Positions 33,965 to 43,300 of a stretch of DNA of 46,704 nucleotides are shown in pieces. The stretch comes from Paraburkholderia sp. BCC1885 (GTDB taxonomy: Bacteria; Pseudomonadota; Gammaproteobacteria; Burkholderiales; Burkholderiaceae), in contig NZ_CAAJGM010000216.1 of assembly GCF_900996235.1 (NCBI RefSeq), forward strand, positions 1 to 46,704, read 5' to 3'. The notes beneath the pieces were generated by a model. The model ran no database searches. It was not told where the DNA came from and was given only the letters and a program-made list of their open reading frames with translations. A program made the translations under genes and the position numbers. The first letter of the stretch is position 1. Each line of letters begins with the position of its first letter.

Positions 33965-35746
33965 ATGTCGAACATCAATCAAAAGCTAGTGAATATCTTG
34001 AACCCCGACACTGGGCTTGGTGCTGGTCGAAAGGAAGAGCAGACTGACCTGTACGAACTCCTCGCCAGCGAGCGGCTTGCAGATAAAGCCATTTTGTACG
34101 CGAGCGCCTTCGGTCCCCTAGGGTCCGTCTTCGTTCACTCGGTACTGGTACCAAAGTCGTCTATCAAGCTTCGCGACAAGGCTGGCTTCACCAACTGGCA
34201 CGGTAATCCGTATGACGGTCCAAGTTGCGGCATGGTGTACGGCGGCGGCGAACGTGCTCGCGTCGAGTACGACAAGGGTGCTTTGGGGGCGAGCGGGATG
34301 CTTGCTGTCGCCAGACGGCTAATTTTCGCCAGGTCGTTCGACGTTCTTCACAGCGGCGACGCCTACTATGAACTCGCGCAGGAATTGACCCATGCACATG
34401 GTCTTCACTGGGTTGAGGAGCGCAGCGCATGGTGCAGGCTTGACGAGCGAGGCGACGTGGAAGACGTCGCGCGAGTAGAAATCTCGGAAGGGTCAACGCC
34501 CGGTATGAAAACGACCGTGGTTGCAATCTCCAGGAAGGTATTAGACCTTCATATGGCAGCCACGGGCACCAGCGTGCTGCAGATGTTTGATTCTGTCGTA
34601 CACCGAGCGGAATTCCACGGGTTCGACGGCGGGGTTGAGAGGCAGTTCGTCGATACACAAAACAGCCTCGTGATGAAGTATCGGGTTGATAGCAATGAAG
34701 CCAGCTACTTTCGTGGTGCCCAGATTCTCCGCCCTCCGTTGAATGCGCTTGAACTCGGAGAGGCTATGCTCGCGAAGGACCGCGAACCCAAACAGCATGC
34801 AACCTATATTAGCCAGGACTTCAAGAATCACCGGATTGCCGAGGTCAGTTGCAGTCCTTCCGCGCTTGCGTCATATTTCGAAAGGGATTCGACACTACCG
34901 CTCCAGACTTCGCCGGTGTTCTTCAGGCCCGAAGTACTCGACAAGTACAAGGCGGACCCGGACAAATACAAACTGGAATCGCGGTCTATAACGTGTCGCA
35001 ACGCTTGGTATCTGAAGACGTATGACTTCAATGACGCCGGCCAGGTGCATACGATGATTTGTTACCTTGGCGACCTTCCATACGACGAGCAGCTGTATTG
35101 GAAGTCATTCAATGAGAAACCGAAAGCATCAATCTCGAAGCGTTCGTTCAAGACGGACTTTCAGGGAACCTTCGACGATGAGGGCGACCCTCTTGACCAG
35201 CTCAAGGACACGCTGCGAGTGCTTTCCGACTTAAAACCTGATTGGTTTTCCTTTCGTGAACCGAAACTTCTCGACCAATTGCACTATCCGCTGACGTCGT
35301 CACACAAAGGCTGGAATGAGGTAATCGTAACGCTCGCGAAGTGCGTAACAGAAGGCCTTGAGAAACGATTCCTCGAAAAGGCCGCTCGAAACCTCGGTAG
35401 TGTCGGCGACCCCAAATGGGGTTCTATAAAGTGGGTAGAGGAACTGCTCAAGAGGATTGAGGTCGATGATGACCGAGTGCCGGAGATATGTTTTCCCTTG
35501 TTTGAAGTGCAGCGATTGCGTAGCAAGCTCGGTGGTACTCACGCAAGCGGCGGCGAGGCGAACGAAATCCGGAAACAGCTGCTCAAGACATACGGGACGC
35601 CGCTTGCACACATTAAGACGCTGTCAGCACAGCTATCTGAGTCGCTTGCCGCGCTGGGCGAACTTTTGAATCGGCGAGCGCTTGAGCGTGCCGCTCGATG
35701 GCCCTCCTTGAGTGCGCAGGCGATAGGCCCATTCGCCGCCTCGTAG
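33965..35746 (+). CDS. 593-residue hypothetical protein
   Basis: The frame is open from 33794 (TTG), but ATG 33965 gives a natural start, MSNINQKLVNILNPDTG. I do not recognise the family. The N-terminal third has beta-rich segments (ILYASAFGPLGSVFVHSVLVP; YDGPSCGMVYGGG). The middle contains FYxRAE-like FHGFDGG and a YLGDLPYDEQLYW segment. The last 150 residues are helical (LVxALAK-type coiled segments ending SESLAALGELLNRRALERAA). No nuclease or NTPase motif is visible. The last DEL(Q)LYWKSFNE/DFQGTF stretch is similar in tone to accessory proteins that accompany restriction or helicase systems, but this is only an impression. Confidence 0.6.
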   Translation: MSNINQKLVNILNPDTGLGAGRKEEQTDLYELLASERLADKAILYASAFGPLGSVFVHSVLVPKSSIKLRDKAGFTNWHGNPYDGPSCGMVYGGGERARVEYDKGALGASGMLAVARRLIFARSFDVLHSGDAYYELAQELTHAHGLHWVEERSAWCRLDERGDVEDVARVEISEGSTPGMKTTVVAISRKVLDLHMAATGTSVLQMFDSVVHRAEFHGFDGGVERQFVDTQNSLVMKYRVDSNEASYFRGAQILRPPLNALELGEAMLAKDREPKQHATYISQDFKNHRIAEVSCSPSALASYFERDSTLPLQTSPVFFRPEVLDKYKADPDKYKLESRSITCRNAWYLKTYDFNDAGQVHTMICYLGDLPYDEQLYWKSFNEKPKASISKRSFKTDFQGTFDDEGDPLDQLKDTLRVLSDLKPDWFSFREPKLLDQLHYPLTSSHKGWNEVIVTLAKCVTEGLEKRFLEKAARNLGSVGDPKWGSIKWVEELLKRIEVDDDRVPEICFPLFEVQRLRSKLGGTHASGGEANEIRKQLLKTYGTPLAHIKTLSAQLSESLAALGELLNRRALERAARWPSLSAQAIGPFAAS

Positions 35747-35776
35747 TCAACACCTCAAGCTCACCCTTTCGCATGG

Positions 35777-35947
35777 TTAGACAGCCGTCTGCAATCGTCG
35801 CAGGCCCTCGGGTGTGAGCGAGAACGTCCCTCCCTCCTCGTTGTGGGCCAGTAGGTCACACTGCGCAGCAAGGAGCAGGGCATGCCGCAACCGGTCCGCC
35901 AGCAGGTCGATGCCCACAAATTGGTCGCCTTTATACGGTGCACTCAC
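35777..35947 (-). CDS. Small 56-residue hypothetical protein
   Basis: A short leftward frame from GTG 35947 to TAA 35777-35779 reads MSAPYKGDQFVGIDLLADRL, then a helix and an EEGGTFSLTPEGLRRLQ end. The last part resembles the wing and final helix of small winged-helix or regulator proteins. No ribosome-binding site is seen. It may instead be the tail of a truncated gene. The larger overlapping leftward frame at this place is out of phase and has an implausible composition. Confidence 0.35.
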   Translation of the reverse strand: MSAPYKGDQFVGIDLLADRLRHALLLAAQCDLLAHNEEGGTFSLTPEGLRRLQTAV

Positions 35948-36232
35948 GTAGTCGGACTAAGAATGACACCAGCCAGATGAAAAGCTGCAAGTTGCATTTC
36001 CGAAATCTACCCGACGCATTCCGCGCTGGTACGCAGGATGCCGGCATTCATAACGCAAAAAGCAAGCTTGCTGAGACGTCCGAGGTATTAGGAAGCTTTG
36101 AAACGGAAGAATACGCGAAGTCGGTCGGCATCGATTGGTGAGGAGCCTAGTTAGACAATCACGGTTGAGATGGTAGACACCCGAAGCACTGCTGAAACAG
36201 CAATTTACTCAAAGCAAAGGACCCAAAGCGAT

Positions 36233-36871
36233 ATGTCAAGTTTCTTCGGCGAGCGGACCGCTGAGTACGCCCTTGTCCCGCTACTACAGCGTGCCCTCGT
36301 CCGGGAGTTTGGATGGGCCATTCCGATGTCATACTGGAGAACAAGGGAGGGAAACCGCACGTCCGCCGAAATGCACAAGGGGCTATCCGTCAGAATTCTA
36401 GCCATGTTCGCGAGACGTCCGAAGGTTACGCCATCTGACACTATCCTTGCGGGGAAAGTGAATTGGGAATTGTTCCGCTTCGCGAGCTTCGCACGTGAGT
36501 TGGGAGTTCCGACTATCGCGGGATATCCAGCAGTCAAATCAGTCATAGAGCTCCACTCAGACCCACGAGTATTTTGGTTGCACATCGAAGGCTTGCGCGC
36601 TGACGAATTCTTCATCGACCTATCGAGCCGGGAACAACCATTGATAGACATGTATGGTAATCCCGTGCCGACAATGTCCGTAGACGAAATAGCAGAATAC
36701 ATTCGCACACGCGCCCAGACCTTCAAGTGGGATGAGGCGATGCAATGCATACATCGACTACGGACGGAGCCCGATGGCCACTATGTATCGCCATGGTCAA
36801 GTGGCTACAAACCTGCGTATATGTTGATTCCCCCGGCCAACTCAAGGCTTCCTATACGACGGGATGACTAA
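36233..36871 (+). CDS. 212-residue hypothetical protein
   Basis: The frame is open from ATG 36170, but ATG 36233 (MSSFFGERTAEYALVPLLQR) follows AAAGGACCC and looks more natural. The protein is mixed alpha/beta with no recognised motif. Notable pieces are FGWAIPMSYWRTREGNRTSA and KSVIELHSDPRVFWLHIEGL. It is the last rightward gene of the defence-rich stretch and converges on the H-NS-like gene. No function is proposed. Confidence 0.6.
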   Translation: MSSFFGERTAEYALVPLLQRALVREFGWAIPMSYWRTREGNRTSAEMHKGLSVRILAMFARRPKVTPSDTILAGKVNWELFRFASFARELGVPTIAGYPAVKSVIELHSDPRVFWLHIEGLRADEFFIDLSSREQPLIDMYGNPVPTMSVDEIAEYIRTRAQTFKWDEAMQCIHRLRTEPDGHYVSPWSSGYKPAYMLIPPANSRLPIRRDD

Positions 36872-36887
36872 TCTCGTCTTAGTGTGA

Positions 36888-36904
36888 ACCCATTCCCAAT
36901 GGGT
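36888..36904. terminator. Hairpin between convergent genes
   Basis: ACCCATT, loop CCC, AATGGGT form a perfect 7-bp stem 17 bp after the stop of the rightward gene and 52 bp before the 3' end of the leftward H-NS-like gene. There is no clear T-run, so termination is plausible but not certain. Confidence 0.4.
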
Positions 36905-36956
36905 CTTCAACGCTGTATCGTGTGGCGACGAGCCTCATGGTCCATGTGCGTAGACA

Positions 36957-37739
36957 TCATCGGGTGTTGTCAGCGCCCCTGGTCGGAACGGTGACATTCG
37001 CGACGGCAGCAGCATCAGTCATCGCGTTGCGCTCGGACTGGCGAGAGCCCCGCTTTGCCGTCGCCTTCTTCACTGCGTTCGCTTTTTCAGAAGTCCTCTT
37101 CGCGGCCGCCTTCTTCAAGACTTGGGCCGCCTGATTCGTCGTCGGCCTTTTGACTGTCACCTTCTCGTCCGTCATCTTTCGGGTGAACACACGCTTCCTC
37201 GTGGTCGTCGGCCTTTCTGCCGAAGCTGCTTCGTCCGCGGTTTCAATCAGGAACTTGGAAGGGTCTTTGGCACCGACGAGCCACGCTGGCGCACGGCCAC
37301 GTCCGCTCCACGTCGCACCGGTCTTTGGGTCGCGGTATTTGGCCGGCTGCGGTCCCCGCACGTAATTGCCCACAACCTTCGCCTTCGTCGCGGCAGCAGG
37401 CGCGGCGCTCGTAGCGCTGCAGTCGAATAAAAACCTGCCGCGGTCTTTCACTTTCGCAATCCATCCCGGCGCACGTCCGTGGCCGGACCAGGTTGCACCG
37501 CTTTTCGGGTCTCGATATTTCACCTGGGGCTTCGCTGTTCTCACTCCGGCCTTGGCACCAGCCTTCGGCCCGCGCTTCTTGCTTCCAAAATGTGCGTCGA
37601 TGTCTGCTGTCGTTAAGCCATGATTTTCCATCAAGCTGCGAATAGTTTCGAGAACGACTGACGATTGCTTTGCAACGATAGCCTCGGCTTGTGCTTGCAG
37701 CTTCTTGAGTCTTGCCTGGATTTGTTCGAGTGTTGCCAC
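36957..37739 (-). CDS. H-NS family protein with two DNA-binding modules
   Basis: A 260-residue nucleoid protein. The frame is open upstream, but GTG 37739, eight bases after AGGAG, gives the family start VATLEQIQARLKKLQAQ. Residues 1-55 are the dimerisation coiled coil. Two near-identical C-terminal H-NS modules follow: KYRDPKSGATWSGHGRAPGWI (74-94) and KYRDPKTGATWSGRGRAPAWL (134-154). A 90-residue Lys/Ala/Thr-rich tail resembling histone-like tails completes it. Typical BpH3-type H-NS proteins are about 100 residues with one module. Such proteins silence AT-rich foreign DNA, and location within accessory DNA suggests it regulates the surrounding cargo. Doubled modules could increase affinity or bridging. 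Confidence 0.85.
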   Translation of the reverse strand: MATLEQIQARLKKLQAQAEAIVAKQSSVVLETIRSLMENHGLTTADIDAHFGSKKRGPKAGAKAGVRTAKPQVKYRDPKSGATWSGHGRAPGWIAKVKDRGRFLFDCSATSAAPAAATKAKVVGNYVRGPQPAKYRDPKTGATWSGRGRAPAWLVGAKDPSKFLIETADEAASAERPTTTRKRVFTRKMTDEKVTVKRPTTNQAAQVLKKAAAKRTSEKANAVKKATAKRGSRQSERNAMTDAAAVANVTVPTRGADNTR

Positions 37740-37789
37740 TGCGCTTGCTCCTGCTGTTTTCAATGACGGCACTATGCCATGAGCCGGTC

Positions 37790-37932
37790 GAACGAGAAAG
37801 AGCCGTGTGTCGTCTGTTCCTTCTCTTGATTTCTGAGGAGCCGCCGTCTTCAATGTCATCGGCTAGGTGTTCGACGTTCACAAAGTCAGCGCGACACGTT
37901 TCCATAAACCGCACGACGTAACGGTCGTCAAC
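37790..37932 (-). pseudogene. Remnant of a DUF29 gene
   Basis: A leftward frame encodes VDDRYVVRFMETCRADFVN and then VEHLADDIEDGGSSEIKRR, closely matching the start of DUF29 proteins (compare LLDIEHLADEIEDIAKAELV in the intact gene at 43764-44549). After about 45 codons the similarity stops, where the H-NS-like gene's upstream region begins. The right end abuts the IS630-type element. It is a decayed fragment. Confidence 0.5.
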
Positions 37933-39644
37933 CGGCCAGGCTTTCGCTCACTCTCGCAAAGCATCGAAGCGTCCTGGAACTTCACAATGGTCGCTTCCCG
38001 ACGAATAACGCCGCCCCGCAAGGCGTGAAACTATCGGTATGCCGGGTCCTTGCAGTTATTCGCATCGGAGAACTCGCAGGCGGTTCGCTCCAGGCCCCAT
38101 ATCGCTTTTCCTGCCCGCTTCGGATGTGCTTCGAAGTTCTGATTGCGCTCAAGAAAGTACCGGTCGATTGCGGACATCGCGGCGTCGACCGATTCGTAGT
38201 CGCTGTTATGAATGATGGCTCTTGCCATGCCACTGAACACGGATTCGATAACGTTCAGAAACTGCGCGCTCGCGGGCAACGGTGCCAGCTCCAGAAACGG
38301 GCGATGGCTCGCCTCTGCGGTAGCATTGTGTTCATCGACGAAGGCCGTCAACTTTTTCGACAGATGCCATGATGCCGCGTCCCAGGAAAGATAAAGCGTT
38401 CTCGCATCGGCGTATTGTTCAAGCAGCCTGTTCGCCATGCGAATCATCTCTTCGGTATTCTTGGCCGTCGAGTAGAAGTGCGTCACCTGATTAGCCGAAA
38501 GTTCGAGCGCGGCCGTGAGAATCAGGCAGCCTTTCGACTTTTGCCATTGAGGCACGCTGGGCTGTACGCCGGGCGCCGTCAGCAGCCGGCCCGGCTTTGC
38601 CTTCACGGCAAACGGTCCGAACTCGTCGATTGAAAAGAAGTGTTCGTCGGGCTGCAGACGTCCCAGAACGTCCCTGATGCGCGCAAGCTTTTCCTCGTAG
38701 CGAGAATCCGTGCTGGTCAACACCACCTTCGCAGACTTCCAGGCGTAACCGGCGCTTCTGATGATTGACCGGATAGTGTCTGCACCCGCTTGATAACCTC
38801 TGGCCGCGAGAATGCGTTGCAGGTCCGCCATCTTCCACGTGGTCCGGTTGATGCCCGATGCGGACGGCGGCTCATGCAGCAGCGCAAAAACCGCATCCTG
38901 TAGGACCGTGTTGTCCTTCATCCGTGCACGCTGCTTTCTGTTGAACAGTGAGTCTACGCCGCCAGCTTCAAAGTCACGCAGGCATCTGCGCACTCCGTTC
39001 CGACTGGCGCCGAGGTGGCGAGCAATCTCCCGAGCCGAAACTCCGGATGCGTGAGCAAGTATCGACAGCGCCTTGTGACGCTGGTTGGCGGACTCCGGCA
39101 ACAATCTGCGCATCAACCTCTCGCACTGCTCCGGGTCCAAACCGGCTGCCACAGGGGCACAACCTCGCTCGATGTCGTACATGAAACGCATCCATCGCAG
39201 TCGGCTCTGTTCGGCATGGTCAACCGGCTTTGCCCCGAATCCCCATGTGCGAAGACGCTGTTCCGCGGCTTCGCAGGAGCCGTCGGAATGTAATCTCCGA
39301 AACAGTGATGACAGAAATCCGGCCGCCTCCCGTGAAGGAAGTGAGCGCACAACGCCAGCCACGTCCTTCCATGGCCCCGAAGACCGTGACCGCGCGCCCG
39401 ACTTCAGGCTGTTAGCTGCCGTTCGCCGATATCCCGGTGGCTGCTCGAACCTGAGCATCTTGCGGACGGTGTTGCGACTGATACCTTCAGTTGCCGCGAC
39501 CGAACGGGTCGACTCACCGCGTTTCGTGACACGTGCGCGGACACGGTTCCAGTGTGCAATGTCGGTGTACATTCGTCGCACCTCCCGGTCGACCGCCGAC
39601 ACCTTGCCTGCGCCGGTAGCCTGCGTTCGAACACGGTCGTCAAC
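37921..39644. mobile_element. IS630-type insertion flanked by a 12-bp direct repeat
   Basis: ACGGTCGTCAAC occurs in the same orientation at 37921-37932 and 39633-39644, on either side of the transposase gene. A 12-bp match at these two places is unlikely by chance, but IS630 elements usually duplicate only TA, and I could not find matching terminal inverted repeats. The exact element ends are therefore uncertain. Insertion beside the DUF29 remnant suggests it disrupted that gene. Confidence 0.45.
38031..39572 (-). CDS. IS630 family transposase with IstA-like N-terminal HTH
   Basis: A 513-residue transposase starting at ATG 39572, with GGAGGT seven bases before it. The N-terminal MYTDIAHWNRVRARVTKRGE and GISRNTVRKML...PPGYRR resemble the HTH of IS21 IstA. 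A second HTH of IS630 type follows (AREIARHLGASRNGVRRCL). The DDE catalytic core shows FFSIDEFGPF, LYLSWDAASWH and NVIESVFSGMARAII, the three acidic residues in order. Usual IS630 transposases are about 350 residues, so the extra N-terminal DNA-binding part is distinctive. It looks intact and has no frameshift. Confidence 0.85.
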   Translation of the reverse strand: MYTDIAHWNRVRARVTKRGESTRSVAATEGISRNTVRKMLRFEQPPGYRRTAANSLKSGARSRSSGPWKDVAGVVRSLPSREAAGFLSSLFRRLHSDGSCEAAEQRLRTWGFGAKPVDHAEQSRLRWMRFMYDIERGCAPVAAGLDPEQCERLMRRLLPESANQRHKALSILAHASGVSAREIARHLGASRNGVRRCLRDFEAGGVDSLFNRKQRARMKDNTVLQDAVFALLHEPPSASGINRTTWKMADLQRILAARGYQAGADTIRSIIRSAGYAWKSAKVVLTSTDSRYEEKLARIRDVLGRLQPDEHFFSIDEFGPFAVKAKPGRLLTAPGVQPSVPQWQKSKGCLILTAALELSANQVTHFYSTAKNTEEMIRMANRLLEQYADARTLYLSWDAASWHLSKKLTAFVDEHNATAEASHRPFLELAPLPASAQFLNVIESVFSGMARAIIHNSDYESVDAAMSAIDRYFLERNQNFEAHPKRAGKAIWGLERTACEFSDANNCKDPAYR

Positions 39645-39661
39645 GTCAATCCATGATGCGT

Positions 39662-41464
39662 TTAGTGTAGTACGTCGAGTAGCTTGATGAAGTTGCGTTT
39701 GGCGCGATACATCGCGCGAATCTCACCGAGCTCGGCCGCGAACATGACCTGCTCGCCAAGCTTTGCCCGCAATCGGCCGATGGCCTGTACAACGCCGAAT
39801 GCTTCCTGATACCGCGCGTTCCGTGTCCCGTTCTCCGCCGCGATTGGTAGCAGCCGATGATACAGCGCGATGGCGTCATGCGGATGCGTCTTCGCGCGAG
39901 CAACCGCCATTTGCGGCCAGACGTGCGCCGCGACCGGGCCGCCGCTGAAGGCATCCCAGGCGGCGTCACTGTCGGCCTCAGAGAGGAATATTTTGACCAG
40001 TTCGGTGCGGGTCAACGCCTGCCACGTGTTGCGCTTCGATTGCGCGGTTGACTCCTCCCGCTTTACGCTTGCCCAGAGATGACTGAGCGCGCGCTCACGG
40101 GTGGCATCATGTCTGGCCGTAGCGTCTGCGACCGTCATCAATTCTGCAAACCCTTCGGCGACAGGTCGCAAACCGAATCGCTGCCACGCGGCGGTATCGG
40201 CCTTCCCGAACTCATCGCGACGCAGGTATTCCTGAATGCAGAAATCGAGCAGTCGCTGGTCGATGGTCTTGCCCGATTCCGCAAGACCGCGTTCGGCCCA
40301 TGCCAGAGCGTCGTCGTGACGTCCGCGTTCTGTACAAAGCTGCGCGACCAGCAAAAAGCGGTATGGACTCGACAGGTCCTTCGAACGGATGCGAATCAGC
40401 GCGTCAATATCGCCATCGCGTTCGGCCAGGGAACCCATCGCTCTTTCGAGCCGCATCCGCAGCGGTTCGAAAGACCGGCGAAATTCATTGCTGGGTGCGA
40501 GCGACGGCAGGGCATCCCAGCCTTTCTCGACGAGTTCGCGGTACCGGCGCAGTCCGATATCGCCGAGCGGTTCCGCGTACGCCGGAAGCACATCGTAGAA
40601 CGTATCCCACGTACCTTCCGTCTGGAACCTGAACAGACGCCCGGCGAGCTCCGCTGCATCAGGCCCCGTCCGTCGGCAAGCTTCAAGGTGCACGCTCGCC
40701 AGCTCCATGATGGCCGGCATCACGTCGCCGCCCGAATCGTCAATCTGCTCGAGACTCTTTTCAGCGCCGGCAATCGCCAGTTCCGCGAGTTCGACGACCT
40801 GCGCGGCATTTGGCCCTTCAAGACGTTGACGCAGCATGTCGGCCAGCGACATGAGTCCGTCCCCATATGCACCGGCTTCGCGCCAGTCCAAAGCCCGGGA
40901 AACACGCGTTGCCTCGCGTACAGCTGTCTTCATGCCCGACAGGTCACTGGCATTCGCCGTGCGCGCGGCGAAAAGCAGCTTGTCGCGCAGGGTCATGTCG
41001 CGCTCGGCCGCTTCGAGCAGCAGTTCCCGCAGGGCGTCTTCTTTGAGCGTTGCGACGTACTCGCGAATCAATTCCTCGTAAGTCTTGCGCTTTTTACGAG
41101 GCTTCGCTGGTTTGGCCTCGTCGGGATGGAACACTTCTTCCCCCGAGTTCTCCATCCACGAGAGTGCGACGGCGACGGCATGCTTGCAGAAGATGCCATC
41201 GCCACCCACCGGACAATCACACTCGTATGTCAGTTCTCCGTCTTCGCCTACGCCCAGTTCAACGGTGTACCGGTGAGTGCCGCGCACGTTCGCAGTGAGT
41301 GCGCCATCGCACTCCTCCAGCCGCGAAACAAGGCCGTCATGGAAATAGGCGTTGCCCCGGGCAAAAGTCTTCGGGTCAGCAAGCGACTGGACCTCGACAA
41401 GGGTAATAACGTCATGAAAAGATGACTGGCGGGAGATAGCACACATCGGTTCGTTTCTCTGCAT
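39662..41464 (-). CDS. SWIM zinc-finger protein
   Basis: A 600-residue protein, counted from ATG 41464; ATG 41446 is an alternative. The SWIM motif C-x-C ... C-x-H is at C82, C84, C93, H95 (ECDCPVGGDGIFCKH), a zinc site that binds DNA or proteins. It is preceded by a FARGNAYFHDGLVSRLEE segment typical of bacterial SWIM proteins. The rest is made of helical, TPR-like repeats (for example LAERDGDIDALIRIRSKDL and WAERGLAESGKTIDQRL). Such proteins have unknown cellular roles and are sometimes paired with helicases, but none is adjacent. It is transcribed toward the IS630-type gene. Confidence 0.85.
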   Translation of the reverse strand: MQRNEPMCAISRQSSFHDVITLVEVQSLADPKTFARGNAYFHDGLVSRLEECDGALTANVRGTHRYTVELGVGEDGELTYECDCPVGGDGIFCKHAVAVALSWMENSGEEVFHPDEAKPAKPRKKRKTYEELIREYVATLKEDALRELLLEAAERDMTLRDKLLFAARTANASDLSGMKTAVREATRVSRALDWREAGAYGDGLMSLADMLRQRLEGPNAAQVVELAELAIAGAEKSLEQIDDSGGDVMPAIMELASVHLEACRRTGPDAAELAGRLFRFQTEGTWDTFYDVLPAYAEPLGDIGLRRYRELVEKGWDALPSLAPSNEFRRSFEPLRMRLERAMGSLAERDGDIDALIRIRSKDLSSPYRFLLVAQLCTERGRHDDALAWAERGLAESGKTIDQRLLDFCIQEYLRRDEFGKADTAAWQRFGLRPVAEGFAELMTVADATARHDATRERALSHLWASVKREESTAQSKRNTWQALTRTELVKIFLSEADSDAAWDAFSGGPVAAHVWPQMAVARAKTHPHDAIALYHRLLPIAAENGTRNARYQEAFGVVQAIGRLRAKLGEQVMFAAELGEIRAMYRAKRNFIKLLDVLH

Positions 41465-42302
41465 GGGGCAACGTGTAATTCTACGTCGGTAGACATCAGG
41501 ACACTCTCTGCAACCTTCGCCCCTTGTCAATGCGGAAGTCCGTAGTTGTCAATCTCAAACAGCCTGACAGAATGATTTGAAACGCCTGCCGCGTCCCGGT
41601 CCTTCTCGGAAATCCCAGCCGCGGCGAAATATTCGGTTTCAGAACTCACCACTCCAAGTGGTCAACATCGTGGTCATTTGACGCGGCGAAAAGATGAACG
41701 GTCAGACGCCGACCGTGCTCACCATGAGCACGAGATAGTCAAAAATCTTCGGCGCAGCATCCCATCACGCCACGACCGGCGCCGTCGCGCTCCGCGTGTT
41801 TCGGCGAGGGACCGGCCTTTTGGGACGGCCACAGTTTTCTGCCTCAACTCAATTAGCGAATTCAACCGCGAAACGGCGGAACGATGGTATGTCGAACGAG
41901 AGCTCGATATTACTTTCGGCCAACTCACCAATTGGAATTAAAGGGCATCGTGCTGCCGCCTCGAACAGATTCGTCGAAAGTGTCTCCAGGTCAGCAGGCT
42001 TGTCCGGAAAGCCGACCCACTGCCTGACAATCCCTCTCTGGATTGTCCTTTCGAGCGCAGTCACAGGCAGAGCTGCCGTTGACGCTATGTGGGAGAGTTC
42101 TTTCGGTGTTTCAACACCCACGTCGCAACCGAGGTGGCAGTCTCCCATCCTTTCTCTGCGCCGTCGCGACACCTTTGAGCAATCTCCGTTTGAGCGGCTA
42201 TCATGTCGTCGGCCATCGCAGTCCACTCCACACTAGCGTGGCCACCTGGTCTACGTCGACGGGGTCCTCGCCGTGAGGGAGGGCGTCGAACTATGTTTGC
42301 AT
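41465..42302. other. Region of about 0.8 kb with degraded coding traces
   Basis: Two leftward frames overlap here. One carries MADDMIAAQTEIAQRCRDGA and then GWETATSV, resembling a phasin-type helix. About 42110 sensible coding seems to pass to another frame beginning VETPKELSHIASTAALPVT, which runs to a stop at 41849. Together they could be one short decayed gene of about 130 codons with a frameshift. 41531-41848 shows nothing convincing. Confidence 0.3.
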
Positions 42303-43157
42303 TTATTTCCGTGCGGCGGACGTCCAATCCGTTTCTAAGCACTCGGGGTAGTGCATCATTCCCTGAGGAGGAAGTTGATATGTTTGCCCGGATTGCTCCG
42401 TTGAGCACTCCGGACCATGATTCCGAACACAATTGGATAGAGCAGAGCATAGCGGTGCGTCCTTCAAAATATGGGCATCCAGAATTACTGTGAACAGGTC
42501 GTATGTCTGTTTCAAATCCGAAACCGACAGCATCTTGGGGCGTTCGAAAGGATTCGTGCGAATCACCTCCGTCAAGTCAGCGATGTTTTGCGCGCGTGGC
42601 CTATAGCTCAGCTTGACATATTCATTCCGAATATCGGACAGGCGCAACCCCCCCATACTGTCCCCGTGGAGCAATAATCCGATGTCCGGCTGAAACGCTG
42701 TTCTTTCAAGCCCGGCTGCGAGTGGTATGACACACGCTGAATGGCAGCTCGCGGCAAGATATGTTAGCCGACCTTCATGGCGAACCAGTTGGGTGACGCA
42801 AGTATTTAATCCGCGGTCAAATATCAGGTCTGCAAGTCTTATGCTTTGAGAGACATCGCCACCGCTTGAGTCGAAGCAAATAGTGTTGACCTTGGGATGG
42901 TCATTCAACCACTTTGAGACGCGCTCACGAATGCCGATGAACAGCACGCCCGAGAGAATTTCTCCCTGAATCAGCAGAGCCGGCGTATTGCAGTGCAACG
43001 CGTCGGAGCATGCTTGCACGTTGTAAAGCGATGCTTCATGCTCCCCATTGACCATTGTGTCCCAGAATCGTTCACGCCCACACAACGCCATCGCTACTAA
43101 TATGATTACTACCAGAGCTAGCAAAGAGAATAGCTTATTCAGTAGGCGGTCGCGCAT
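42303..43157 (-). CDS. Membrane-anchored ClpP-like serine protease domain protein
   Basis: A 284-residue protein starting at ATG 43157 after AAGGAAACC. Residues 9-27 form an N-terminal signal anchor, so most of it is periplasmic. The remainder follows the ClpP/crotonase fold: an oxyanion-type SSGGDV (97-102), then AASCHSACVIPLAAGLERT (135-153) with S140 as likely nucleophile, and H164 in GLLLHG at the right spacing. Family members of this periplasmic kind cut or bind short peptides. The C-terminus is Cys-rich (C-x4-C in LCSALSNC). No partner is obvious. It could be a pseudoenzyme, but the Ser and His are present. Confidence 0.65.
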   Translation of the reverse strand: MRDRLLNKLFSLLALVVIILVAMALCGRERFWDTMVNGEHEASLYNVQACSDALHCNTPALLIQGEILSGVLFIGIRERVSKWLNDHPKVNTICFDSSGGDVSQSIRLADLIFDRGLNTCVTQLVRHEGRLTYLAASCHSACVIPLAAGLERTAFQPDIGLLLHGDSMGGLRLSDIRNEYVKLSYRPRAQNIADLTEVIRTNPFERPKMLSVSDLKQTYDLFTVILDAHILKDAPLCSALSNCVRNHGPECSTEQSGQTYQLPPQGMMHYPECLETDWTSAARK

Positions 43158-43300
43158 GGTTTCCTTCAACTCCCCGATATTAGTTTAATTGGTGGATATA
43201 TTACTACGAGTTTGTAAATATTCGCGGGTGTTTCTAAATCGAAAGGGGCGCCATGAGTGATGCGATGCTATAAAAAAGCAGTTAATTGCTTCTTAGCGGC

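Noticed and set aside
40079..41425. Long rightward open frame (448 codons) opposite the SWIM gene
   Set aside because: It lies wholly within the SWIM protein gene, has no motif and has unlikely composition.
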